Assembly (NCBI GenBank): GCA_017501805.1 | Contig: JAFVWG010000267.1 | Location: 1-12,574, forward strand | Direction of reading: 5' to 3' | Source: Oscillospiraceae bacterium | GTDB lineage: Bacteria > Bacillota > Clostridia > Oscillospirales > Oscillospiraceae | DNA: 12,574 nucleotides | Shown: in pieces, positions 1 through 6,870 of the stretch | How positions within the stretch are numbered: the first letter of the stretch is position 1 | How the letters are laid out: each line of letters opens with the position of its first letter | Translations under genes and position numbers: made by a program | The notes under the pieces: model-generated | What the model saw: the letters and a program-made list of their open reading frames with translations, nothing else | Databases searched by the model: none | What the model was told of the DNA's origin: nothing

Positions 1-1051
1 CAGCTTGCAAGAAGAAATTGTTTTCGGAACTGACCCTATTGATGCGCTAAATCTCATTCCAAAATTCAAAGAGAAATTAGAAATATGTGAAGCCTTGCAC
101 GCAGGGCTTCATAACTCTAAATTCCACGAACGAGTACTCAACAAGATAATTGCTAGCATTACTTATCGAGACGACTTCAACAAACGGCATGGAATCGGCG
201 ACCTAGAAGAGTGGGACATCCACATAAGTGCATACTCCCATGAAATTACGGCAGACGACGTATTAAACGCTTTTGACAGAGTTATCAATTCCTATAAGCA
301 ACGTTGGACAAAAGCAATTAAATGTGTACAAGATAGCGCAGATTTTCAACAAATCATTGATAAGATTCCGTCCGTTGAAATTGCAACTTCTAATTCTACA
401 CATTGCAAGCAAAGCGTTTCGGCACTAGAGGAATTAATAAAATACACCAACCTTACGGCTAAAACAAGCTTTGATAAAATCGGAAGTTTTGTTGTTCTCG
501 ATGTCGAAACAACAGGTTTAAGTTCCTCAAGAGATCATTTATTGGAAATAGCGGCTATTAAGTTCGAAGATTGGTCGCCAGTAGAAAAATTCCACACCCT
601 ATTAAATCCGGGCAAACCCATCCCGAGCGAAGCAACCGCAGTCAACAACATCACCGATGAAATGGTAGCTGAAGCGCCATCCTTCTCTCAAATTATTGAT
701 TGCCTTAATTCTTTTGTCGGCAAATCAAATATTGTTGGGCACAACCTTCCCTTTGATTTAAAGTTTTTGTATCGGAATGGATACGATTTCACTACCATCA
801 AGAGGCGCTACTATGATACTTGCGAAATTTCCAAAAGGGTACTAAAAAAACCAAAAACAAAATGGGACAGAGACCTCGAAGAGCATGTAATCAACGAAAA
901 TTATGACTATGACGTGGAAAATTATAAGCTAACAACCCTTTGTGATTTTTACAAAATCCGAGACAACACGTTTGCTCATAGAGCCTTATCAGATGCTTTA
1001 GCCACAGGTTTCCTCTTTAAGCATCTTGCAGAGAGTAAGATTGATTACTAA
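1..1051 (+). CDS. DEDDh 3'-5' exonuclease domain protein, 5' end probably cut by the window
   Basis: The C-terminal half is a DnaQ-like exonuclease that would remove nucleotides from DNA or RNA 3' ends using two metal ions. Numbering from the TTG at position 5, the Exo I motif DVETTG supplies D166 and E168, Exo II (GHNLPFDLKFL) supplies D251, and Exo III (AHRALSDAL) supplies H325 and D330, so the catalytic set is complete. A charged stretch of about 25 residues (near 281-306) sits between Exo II and Exo III. The first 150 residues are not recognised. The frame is open to the window edge and no ribosome binding site precedes the TTG, so the true start probably lies upstream. Base composition is visibly AT-richer than in every later gene, with many A/T third positions, which suggests acquired DNA. 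It could be a stand-alone exonuclease or part of an accessory or mobile locus that lies outside the window. Confidence 0.8.
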   Translation, partial: SLQEEIVFGTDPIDALNLIPKFKEKLEICEALHAGLHNSKFHERVLNKIIASITYRDDFNKRHGIGDLEEWDIHISAYSHEITADDVLNAFDRVINSYKQRWTKAIKCVQDSADFQQIIDKIPSVEIATSNSTHCKQSVSALEELIKYTNLTAKTSFDKIGSFVVLDVETTGLSSSRDHLLEIAAIKFEDWSPVEKFHTLLNPGKPIPSEATAVNNITDEMVAEAPSFSQIIDCLNSFVGKSNIVGHNLPFDLKFLYRNGYDFTTIKRRYYDTCEISKRVLKKPKTKWDRDLEEHVINENYDYDVENYKLTTLCDFYKIRDNTFAHRALSDALATGFLFKHLAESKIDY

Positions 1052-1109
1052 AAAGTGGCTTCCACCTATCGTTTCATCTTCCAGCAATCCAATATCAACG
1101 CAAAATCAA

Positions 1110-1140
1110 AGACCGTGATCTGCTCTGCAGATCACGGTCT
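1110..1140 (-). terminator. Terminator hairpin, probably of the ABC transporter operon
   Basis: A perfect 14-bp stem (1110-1123 with 1127-1140) has a 3-nt TCT loop. On the minus strand it lies 7 bases beyond the ATPase stop codon and is followed by TTGATTTTG, a T-rich tail typical of an intrinsic terminator. The plus-strand tail is less T-rich, so it may end the exonuclease transcript only weakly. Confidence 0.8.
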
Positions 1141-1147
1141 GTTGCAT

Positions 1148-1948
1148 TTATTCTTCCTGTCCGTTCGAAGCGTAGTTCGAGAGGAAGCGCTTGGTGCGCT
1201 CCATCTGCGGATGCTCGATGACCTCGCGGGCAGGTCCCTGCTCCACGATCACGCCGCCGTCCATAAAGACGATCTTGTCCGCGACGTCGCGCGCGAACGC
1301 CATTTCGTGCGTGACGATGATCATCGTCGTCTTCTTTTCGGCAAGTCCGTGAATGACCTTGAGAACCTCTCCCGTCAGCTCGGGATCGAGCGCGGAGGTC
1401 GGCTCGTCAAAGCAGAGGATCGCCGGGTGCAGCGCAAGCGCTCTTGCAATGGCAACACGCTGGCACTGTCCGCCGGAGAGCTGATGCGGATAGAAATCCA
1501 TACGCTCCCGCAGACCGACCTGCGTGAGCAGGTCCACGGCGGTCTTTTCGATCTCGGCAAAGATCTCCTTTTTATTCGTTCTGTAGTCGGGACGCTCCTT
1601 GGCAAGCAGCTGCTCGGCAAGCATCACGTTCTCCTTCGCGGTGTACTGCGGGAAGAGATTGAAGTTCTGGAAAACAAGACCGAAGTTCAGACGCTTGCGG
1701 CGGATCTCACTCTCTTTTTTCGTCGCGGGATCGTCCGCGTCGAAGATCACGTTTCCGTTCACAAGGATCCTGCCGCCGGTCGGCGTCTCCAGAAAGTTCA
1801 GGCAGCGCAGCAGTGTGGTCTTACCGCTGCCGGAGGAGCCGATGATCGCGACCGACTCTCCCTGTTCGAGGGAGAACGAGATCCCGTCAAGCACACGGGT
1901 CTTTCCGTCAAATGTCTTTTGTATGTTTTGAATCTCAAGTACCGGCAT
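1148..1948 (-). CDS. Polar amino-acid ABC transporter ATP-binding protein
   Basis: This cytoplasmic ATPase powers the amino-acid importer encoded by the two upstream genes. It is of the GlnQ/HisP type. Over 266 residues the motifs are Walker A GSSGSGKT at 37-44, Q-loop Q94, signature LSGGQ at 157-161, Walker B ILCFDE at 177-182 and switch H214. The ATG at 1948 is preferred over the GTG one codon earlier because the GGGGG ribosome binding site, which overlaps the permease stop codon, then sits at better spacing. GlnQ-type proteins are usually about 240 residues. The extra length here lies mainly between the Q-loop and the signature, around residues 113-135 (lysine- and glutamate-rich). The signature reads LSGGQCQR where LSGGQQQR is common. 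The gene is last in the operon and followed by a terminator. Substrate specificity cannot be read from the ATPase. Confidence 0.93.
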   Translation of the reverse strand: MPVLEIQNIQKTFDGKTRVLDGISFSLEQGESVAIIGSSGSGKTTLLRCLNFLETPTGGRILVNGNVIFDADDPATKKESEIRRKRLNFGLVFQNFNLFPQYTAKENVMLAEQLLAKERPDYRTNKKEIFAEIEKTAVDLLTQVGLRERMDFYPHQLSGGQCQRVAIARALALHPAILCFDEPTSALDPELTGEVLKVIHGLAEKKTTMIIVTHEMAFARDVADKIVFMDGGVIVEQGPAREVIEHPQMERTKRFLSNYASNGQEE

Positions 1949-1960
1949 CACATTCGCCCC

Positions 1961-2647
1961 CTATGCTCTGAAGAAATTCAGCTTGCGCTCGATCGCCTGG
2001 AACAGCAGCGTCAGGATGCCGCTGAACAGAAGATAATAGATACCCGTTGCGAAGAGCGGCCAGATCTGGCCGGAGATGCCGTGCGAGCCCTTCATAAACG
2101 CCTGTCCCGCCCAGATGACCTCCTGCAGCGCAATGATGCGCGCAAGCGAGGTGTCCTTGACAAGGGTGATGATCTCGTTGGACATCGGCGGCACGACGCG
2201 CTTGATCATCTGCAGCAGCGTGATCCGGAAAAAGATCTGTCCTTTTTTCATGCCGAGGACCTCACCGGCTTCGTACTGTCCGACCGGGACACTCTCGATG
2301 CCGCCGCGATAGATCTCGGAAAAATAGCAGGCGTAGTTCAGAATGAACGCCACCGCCGAGGCAAGAAAGCGACCGCCCTCACCGCTGCCCCAGATCGGAT
2401 TTTTCCAAACCAGTCCGGGAAAATAGAAAATGACCAGAAGCTGCAGCATCAGCGGCGTACCGCGGACGACCCACACGACCGTGCGGGTGAGCCAGCGAAG
2501 CGGCGAAAAACGGCTCATCGAGCCGAAAGCGATCACAAGACCGAGCGGCAGAGAGCCGATCAGCGTGATGCAGAACAGCCGCAGCGTCTGCATAAAACCG
2601 ATATTGAGTGCTCCGAATACGATCGGGAGCTGTTGAGCGAATGTCAT
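1961..2647 (-). CDS. Polar amino-acid ABC transporter permease
   Basis: This inner-membrane subunit of the HisM/GlnP family has 228 residues, a normal length. Hydrophobic segments appear near residues 10-42, 55-80, 95-110 and 197-217. The cytoplasmic EAA loop that contacts the ATPase is visible as GQYEAGEVLGMKKGQIFF at about 123-140. The ATG at 2647 is preceded by AAGGTGG at 7-base spacing. Its stop codon lies 12 bases before the ATPase ATG. A hairpin separates it from the upstream binding-protein gene. Only one permease gene is present, so it probably works as a homodimer, as in many bacterial amino-acid importers. Confidence 0.93.
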   Translation of the reverse strand: MTFAQQLPIVFGALNIGFMQTLRLFCITLIGSLPLGLVIAFGSMSRFSPLRWLTRTVVWVVRGTPLMLQLLVIFYFPGLVWKNPIWGSGEGGRFLASAVAFILNYACYFSEIYRGGIESVPVGQYEAGEVLGMKKGQIFFRITLLQMIKRVVPPMSNEIITLVKDTSLARIIALQEVIWAGQAFMKGSHGISGQIWPLFATGIYYLLFSGILTLLFQAIERKLNFFRA

Positions 2648-2667
2648 AGAATTTCCACCTTACAAAC

Positions 2668-2697
2668 GACACCCCGGCGTATGATCGCCGGGGTATC
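2668..2697 (-). promoter_or_regulatory. Intercistronic hairpin between binding-protein and permease genes
   Basis: A 12-bp stem with one G-T wobble pairs 2668-2679 with 2686-2697 around a 6-nt loop, in the 72-base gap between the binding-protein stop and the permease start. The tail on the transcribed strand (GTTTGTAAGG) is poor in T, so full termination is unlikely. Such hairpins in importer operons often cause partial termination or protect the upstream mRNA, giving more binding protein than permease. That role is inferred here. Confidence 0.6.
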
Positions 2698-2719
2698 GCC
2701 ACGCTTTAGATTGTTTCGA

Positions 2720-3541
2720 TTACGCTTCCTGTGCGATCACAGCAGCCTGCACGCCGTAGGTCTCGGCGGCCTTCATCATGGAGCCGTCTGCATAAGCTTC
2801 GGCGAAGAAGGTGTTGATCTCATTGACGAGGTCGCTTCCCTTGCGGAAGCCGACGCCGTACTCTTCGCTGTTGAGCTGAGCGGTGTAGGTCAGCTTCTCA
2901 TAGCCGGTGCCCTCGCCGACCATAGCGGCGGCCATCAGGGAGTCGATCACAGCCGCGTCGGAGGTGCCGGCGGAAACTTCGAGAAGCGCGTCGGCCTGCG
3001 TCTTGACGGGAGTGGTGGCGTAACCCAGAGCGGTCACTTCCTTTTCACCGGCGCTGCCGGCCTCGACTGCGAAGCGGAGGTCCTTGCAGGCTTCGGCGGT
3101 CTGATAGTTCTCAGCAACCTCGGCGGGGACGATAACGACCTGCGCGTTGTTGCAGTATGCCTTGGAGCAATCCATAGCGGCCTTGACTTCGTCGGTCAGG
3201 GTCATGCCGTTCCAGACGCAGTCGATGGTCTTGCTGTCCAGTTCGAGTGCCTTGTTGTCCCAGTCGATCTCAACGAACTCGACCGCAACGCCGAGCTTCG
3301 CGGCAAAGGCCTTCGCCATATCGGCGTCAAAGCCGATCCATTCGCCGGCTTCGTTCTTGTAGTCCATCGGAGCAAAGTCGGTGATGCCGACAACGAGCGT
3401 GCCCTTTTCCTTGACGTAGGCAAGGTCGGACGCGGTGGTCTCAGCGGCGGGGTCGGTCGTGGTCTCGGCGGGCTGTGTGCCGCAAGCCACAAGTGCGAAC
3501 ACCATCAGGGCTGCCAGAAGCAGAGCAATCAGTTTCTTCAT
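2720..3541 (-). CDS. Extracellular amino-acid-binding lipoprotein (SBP family 3)
   Basis: This is the substrate-capturing subunit of the importer, anchored to the outer face of the membrane. The 273-residue protein starts with a lipoprotein signal peptide (MKKLIALLLAALMVFALVAC). The lipobox LVAC makes C20 the lipidated residue, followed by a Thr/Ala/Glu-rich linker to about residue 38. The family 3 fold then begins with KEKGTLVVGITDFAPMDY and includes the characteristic VWNGMTLT near 109-116. The ATG at 3541 is chosen because GAGGGA lies at good spacing; an in-frame ATG at 3556 overlaps that site and would put extra residues before the signal peptide. A promoter lies about 60 bases upstream. 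The substrate is unknown: polar amino acids or cystine are plausible for this family. The neighbouring PLP enzyme hints at sulfur amino acids, but that is weak inference. Confidence 0.93.
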   Translation of the reverse strand: MKKLIALLLAALMVFALVACGTQPAETTTDPAAETTASDLAYVKEKGTLVVGITDFAPMDYKNEAGEWIGFDADMAKAFAAKLGVAVEFVEIDWDNKALELDSKTIDCVWNGMTLTDEVKAAMDCSKAYCNNAQVVIVPAEVAENYQTAEACKDLRFAVEAGSAGEKEVTALGYATTPVKTQADALLEVSAGTSDAAVIDSLMAAAMVGEGTGYEKLTYTAQLNSEEYGVGFRKGSDLVNEINTFFAEAYADGSMMKAAETYGVQAAVIAQEA

Positions 3542-3599
3542 TATGAATTCCCTCATTTCGTTAATTTGACCGCGTTCTGCGGTCTGCTGTCACGCTAAC

Positions 3600-3628
3600 A
3601 GTTTATCACGGTAAAGCGGTGCTGTAAA
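3600..3628 (-). promoter_or_regulatory. Promoter of the amino-acid transporter operon
   Basis: Reading the minus strand, TTTACA (3628-3623) and TAAACT (3605-3600) are separated by exactly 17 bases. TG stands one base before the -10, giving an extended -10 element. The transcript leader then holds a small 6-bp hairpin (3568-3573 with 3579-3584) before the ribosome binding site. Confidence 0.65.
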
Positions 3629-3687
3629 TATATAAGCTGCACAAAAAGATGTGCGTATTTCACCATTTTTTCTGTGCAGCTTATATA
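3629..3687 (-). terminator. Long hairpin after the YnbB-type gene, abutting the transporter promoter
   Basis: A 15-bp perfect inverted repeat (3629-3643 with 3673-3687) continues past one mismatch into a short A/T-rich stem. It lies about 23 bases beyond the stop of the PLP enzyme gene and directly touches the -35 box of the next operon, whose TTTACA doubles as a modest T tail. The stronger T run (CTTTTTT) follows the hairpin on the plus strand, so it may terminate in both directions. Terminator is the simplest reading; an operator is the alternative. Confidence 0.6.
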
Positions 3688-3710
3688 ACTTTTTTGTAAT
3701 ACCGCCCTTT

Positions 3711-4991
3711 TTACAGCTGAATAAGCCCCGCGTCCAGCATCCGCTGCACGGAGAGCAGGATGCCGTACTTCGCGTGATACCATGTCAGACCGCCCTGGAA
3801 AAAGACCGTATACGGCGGACGGATCGGACCGTCGGCGCTCAGTTCGATGGAACTGCCCTGCACGAACGCGCCGGCCGCCATAATGACCTGGCTGTCGTAG
3901 CCGGGCATATCGCCGGGAATGGGCGTAACGTAGCTGTCCACAGGCGCCGCCTCCTGAATGCCCTTGCAGAACGCAAGCATCCCCTCGGGCGAGCCGAGCG
4001 TCACCGCCTGAATGATGTCGTGGCGCGGCTCCGAGCCGTTCGGATGCACGGCGAAGCCGAGCTTCTCATAGAGATTCGCGGCGAAGATCGCGCCCTTGAG
4101 CGCCCCCGCCGTCACCGTCGGCGCAAGGAAGAAGCCCTGATACAGCGCGGGAAGCAGTCCCAGATTCGCGCCGACCTCCTGCCCGAGTCCGGGCGCGGAG
4201 AGGCGGTAGCCGCAGCGGTCGATCAGATCCCGTCTGCCGCAGATGTAGCCGCCGATAGGTGCAAGCCCGCCGCCGGGGTTCTTGATGAGCGAGCCGACCG
4301 TGAGATCCGCTCCCACATCCGAGGGCTCGATCGTTTCCACGAACTCGCCGTAGCAGTTGTCCACCATACAGATGATATCCGGCTTTTTCGCCTTGCAGAA
4401 GGCGATCAGCTCACCGATCTGCTGCACCGAGAAGGTCGGGCGCGTGGCGTAGCCCTTCGAGCGCTGGATCTCCACCATTTTGGTCTTGTCCGTGATCGCT
4501 GCCGCGATCGCGTCGTAATCGAAGCTTCCGTCCGGCAGCAGGTCGACCTGTCGGTAGCTCACGCCGTTTTCCCGCAGGGAGCAAGGCGACGGACGGATGC
4601 CGATGACCTCCTCGAGCGTGTCATAGGGCTTTCCCGCAGGTGCGAGAAGCTCGTCCCCCGGAAGCAGATTCGCGCTCAGCGCGACCGCCAAAGCATGGGT
4701 ACCGCAGGTGATCTGCGGGCGCACGAGAGCCGCCTCCGCGTGGAAAGTCTCCGCGTAGATCTCCTCCAGCTTGTCGCGTCCCTCGTCATTGTAGCCGTAG
4801 CCGGTCGTCGCGGCAAAGCACGCGGCGCTCACGCGGTGTTTCTTCATCGCCGCAAGGACCTTGTTCTGATTGTACTCCGCGACCTCGTCCGCGGCGCGGA
4901 AACGCGGCTCCAGCTCGCGCAGCACGCGCTCGCCGAAATCGAACACCTCTCCGGAAACACCGAGAGAAGCGTAGTGTTCTCTTCTGTCCAC
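3711..4991 (-). CDS. Methionine gamma-lyase / aluminium-resistance family PLP enzyme (YnbB-like)
   Basis: This cytoplasmic fold-type I PLP enzyme has 426 residues, the usual length for the family annotated as aluminium resistance or methionine gamma-lyase-like protein (COG4100). It probably catalyses beta/gamma-elimination on a sulfur amino acid, but the substrate is not proven for most members. The likely PLP lysine is K237 in SLIKNPGGG, and D211 in MVDNCYGEFVE is placed to contact the cofactor ring. The start is the GTG at 4991: AGGAGG lies 6 bases upstream, inside the end of the preceding gene, and only one base separates the two genes. The longer open frame to 5183 would overlap that gene and lacks homologous-looking sequence. 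Coupled translation with the upstream TIGR04255-like gene is likely. A long hairpin follows the stop. Confidence 0.88.
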   Translation of the reverse strand: MDRREHYASLGVSGEVFDFGERVLRELEPRFRAADEVAEYNQNKVLAAMKKHRVSAACFAATTGYGYNDEGRDKLEEIYAETFHAEAALVRPQITCGTHALAVALSANLLPGDELLAPAGKPYDTLEEVIGIRPSPCSLRENGVSYRQVDLLPDGSFDYDAIAAAITDKTKMVEIQRSKGYATRPTFSVQQIGELIAFCKAKKPDIICMVDNCYGEFVETIEPSDVGADLTVGSLIKNPGGGLAPIGGYICGRRDLIDRCGYRLSAPGLGQEVGANLGLLPALYQGFFLAPTVTAGALKGAIFAANLYEKLGFAVHPNGSEPRHDIIQAVTLGSPEGMLAFCKGIQEAAPVDSYVTPIPGDMPGYDSQVIMAAGAFVQGSSIELSADGPIRPPYTVFFQGGLTWYHAKYGILLSVQRMLDAGLIQL

Positions 4992-4992
4992 C

Positions 4993-5781
4993 TTATACCT
5001 CCTGCGGATCCATCGCACGGTGCAGAGGCTCCGCCACGATATCACGGAAGATGTCGTAGGCCTGCACGTGCAGCGTATTGAGTGCGCCGGCCGCCATATT
5101 GAGCGGCACATTTCCCTGCATAGAAAGATCAAGGTCCGCCACAAAGCGCACTTCCTGATCGTTCTGATTTCCACGGCGGACAAGTCCGGGACCTGTATGC
5201 AGCTTCAGCCTGCAGCCGCCCGGAAGCGCGGTCTCCATATCGGTCGTGCAGCGCACGAAGTCGTTTTCGCGGAGATCCTCATCCGCCATCATACCGAGAT
5301 AGCGTTCCGCGATGAGCTCGCGCCAGGCATATTCCTCAACGTCCAGCGCCTTGCGGGAGAAAGCGTTGATATAGCGCAGTCCGACGCGGTCGAAGCACGC
5401 GGGCTTGTAAAGCTCCAGAAAACGCGCCAGCGGCGCATCGAGCATCCTTGCAAAATCCTCCCAGCGCGTATACTTCGTGCAGCTCAGCGCGATGAAGTTT
5501 TGGGTCAGATTGATGCGGAACGCACCGTCGAGCGTCAGGAAGCAATGGTTGTTCACCGTCTCCGGTTTCTGCGGCACCGGCACCTGACCGGGCGCGGCGA
5601 TCACCTTGGGCGCAAGCTGCTCCTTGCGGAGCTCATAGCGCGGAAAGACCGAGCGGATGGCGTCCTGGAACGCGGCGGGCGTTTCCGCGTTGACGGAAAG
5701 GATCGTCGGGAAGCGGTACTGGCAGACCGTTTCCAATATCTGGTTTTTGCCGTAGATGCGGCGTTCGGCATTCCAAATCAT
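4993..5781 (-). CDS. TIGR04255-like family protein of unknown function
   Basis: This is a 262-residue, apparently soluble protein with no signal peptide or membrane segment. The pattern fits the sporadically distributed TIGR04255 family: an early segment (LETVCQYRFP, residues 16-25), a central strand-rich part ending in a Y-x-x-W-E-D-F segment (104-110), and the hallmark RVGLRYINAF (132-141). No catalytic motif is evident and the biochemical role is unknown. The ATG at 5781 follows GAGG at 8-base spacing. It is the first gene of an operon with the PLP enzyme: its last codons carry that gene's ribosome binding site and the genes are one base apart. A promoter overlapping a repeated 12-bp element lies upstream. 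The family assignment is from memory of the motif, not from a search. Confidence 0.72.
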   Translation of the reverse strand: MIWNAERRIYGKNQILETVCQYRFPTILSVNAETPAAFQDAIRSVFPRYELRKEQLAPKVIAAPGQVPVPQKPETVNNHCFLTLDGAFRINLTQNFIALSCTKYTRWEDFARMLDAPLARFLELYKPACFDRVGLRYINAFSRKALDVEEYAWRELIAERYLGMMADEDLRENDFVRCTTDMETALPGGCRLKLHTGPGLVRRGNQNDQEVRFVADLDLSMQGNVPLNMAAGALNTLHVQAYDIFRDIVAEPLHRAMDPQEV

Positions 5782-5809
5782 AGCGCATACCTCATTTCAT
5801 TCGCGTACA

Positions 5810-5838
5810 ATCATACCGCAACCGAAAAAGAATTGCAA
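5810..5838 (-). promoter_or_regulatory. Promoter of the TIGR04255-like/YnbB operon
   Basis: On the minus strand TTGCAA (5838-5833) and TATGAT (5815-5810) are spaced by 17 bases. The -35 hexamer lies inside one copy of the 12-bp repeat TTGCAAGCGTTT, so a protein bound there would touch the polymerase site. Confidence 0.6.
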
Positions 5839-5890
5839 GCGTTTGTCCTGTGCCGCGCCGCGGGTTTCCTCTTGTAATTTGCAAGCGTTT
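5833..5890. repeat. Pair of 12-bp direct repeats between divergent promoters
   Basis: TTGCAAGCGTTT occurs at 5833-5844 and again at 5879-5890, 46 bases apart in the same orientation. The left copy covers the -35 of the leftward promoter. The right copy lies in the spacer of the rightward promoter. The core resembles one half of LacI/CcpA-family operators, but the other half of a cre site is not matched. A shared regulator binding site is inferred. Confidence 0.5.
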
Positions 5891-5900
5891 TGGTTATGAT
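5872..5900 (+). promoter_or_regulatory. Promoter of the PAP2 phosphatase gene
   Basis: TTGTAA (5872-5877) and TATGAT (5895-5900) are separated by 17 bases, about 37 bases before the start codon. The spacer contains the right copy of the 12-bp repeat. Confidence 0.55.
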
Positions 5901-5937
5901 TACGGTATTGCCGCTGTCAAAGAAAGGACACTGAACT

Positions 5938-6870
5938 ATGGCTTTTTTGAAATATTTGGAGGGCATCCGTACCCCCGCAGGGGATGCCTTCTTCTCCACG
6001 GTCACGCACCTCGGCGAGGAGCTTCTCTTCATCGTTGTGGGGCTTCTCATTTTCTGGTGTCTGGACAAGCGTTCGGGTTTCTATCTGCTGCTTGTCAGCT
6101 TCTCCGGTGCGATCGTCAACCAGTTCCTCAAGCTCTTCGTGCGGATGCCGCGTCCGTGGATCCTCGATCCCACGCTTACCATCGTGGAGAGCGCACGCGC
6201 GCAGGCGCTCGGTTTCTCTTTCCCCTCGGGGCACACGCAAAACGCGGTCAGCGTCTTCGGCTCGATCGCGGTCTGCTTCAAGCATCGCATCGTGCGCATT
6301 GTCTGCGCCGTGCTCGCCGTGCTCGTCGCCTTCTCGCGGCTGTATCTCGGCGTGCATACACCGCTCGATGTGCTCACGGCGGTGGGGATCGCGCTTCCGC
6401 TGCTCTGCCTCTGCTACCATCCCGCCGGGGCGGCGATGCAAAGCGTCCGCGTTATGGCGGGACTGCTTTTCGGTATGATCGCGCTCGGCGCGGCGTTCAC
6501 GCTCTACGCGGAGTGCTGCCCCCTTCCCACGGACGCGGAAGCGGAATTTGTCCGGGACGGCGTCAAAAACGCCTGGTCGCTCTTCGGCGCTTCCCTCGGC
6601 TTCGCGCTCGGTATGTTTCTCAATCGCCGCTATCTGCATTTTGAGGTCAAGGCGGTCTGGTGGGCGCAGCTGCTGAAGCTGACGCTGGGACTTGCGATCC
6701 TGCTCGCGCTCCGCACCGGGCTCAAGACGCTGCTCCTGCCCATCGGGCATCCGTCCGTGCACGCGCTGCGCTATTTCGTCATCCTCGTCTTTGCCACCGC
6801 TGTCTGGCCCTCGACGTTCGGTTTCTTCTCGCGGCTGGGGACGAAAAAAAGGAAGATGGATAAAAGTTGA
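5938..6870 (+). CDS. PAP2-family membrane phosphatase
   Basis: This integral membrane acid phosphatase would remove phosphate from a lipid phosphate such as phosphatidic acid or undecaprenyl pyrophosphate at the outer membrane face. All three PAP2 signature motifs are present in 310 residues: K65-x6-RP (KLFVRMPRP), PSGH at 96-99, and SRLYLGVHTPLD with R134, H140 and D144. H99 and H140 are the expected catalytic histidines. Hydrophobic segments lie near 28-42, 48-62, 103-113, 120-132, 145-160, 173-190, 213-228, 245-259 and 277-290. The C-terminal third extends beyond the core PAP2 domain with further membrane segments and ends in a basic tail (KKRKMDK). The ATG at 5938 follows AAAGGA. The gene has no neighbour in its direction before the palindromic element, so its exact lipid substrate cannot be inferred from context. 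Confidence 0.9.
   Translation: MAFLKYLEGIRTPAGDAFFSTVTHLGEELLFIVVGLLIFWCLDKRSGFYLLLVSFSGAIVNQFLKLFVRMPRPWILDPTLTIVESARAQALGFSFPSGHTQNAVSVFGSIAVCFKHRIVRIVCAVLAVLVAFSRLYLGVHTPLDVLTAVGIALPLLCLCYHPAGAAMQSVRVMAGLLFGMIALGAAFTLYAECCPLPTDAEAEFVRDGVKNAWSLFGASLGFALGMFLNRRYLHFEVKAVWWAQLLKLTLGLAILLALRTGLKTLLLPIGHPSVHALRYFVILVFATAVWPSTFGFFSRLGTKKRKMDKS

Noticed and set aside
1055..3598. 847-codon plus-strand open frame across the transporter operon
   Set aside because: It is antisense to three well-recognised genes, is full of Arg/His/Asp runs typical of a shadow frame in GC-rich DNA, and has no family resemblance.
4992..5183. Longer start for the YnbB-type enzyme at 5183
   Set aside because: It would overlap the preceding gene by about 190 bases, while the GTG at 4991 has an ideal AGGAGG site and gives normal family length.
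3651..5877. Plus-strand open frames of 476 and 285 codons opposite the YnbB and TIGR04255-like genes
   Set aside because: They are shadows of genes with clear motifs and ribosome binding sites on the minus strand.
5833..5892. CcpA cre sites
   Set aside because: The left half TGCAAGCG fits, but the right half does not end in the required CA, so neither copy is a good cre match. Reported only as an unassigned repeat.
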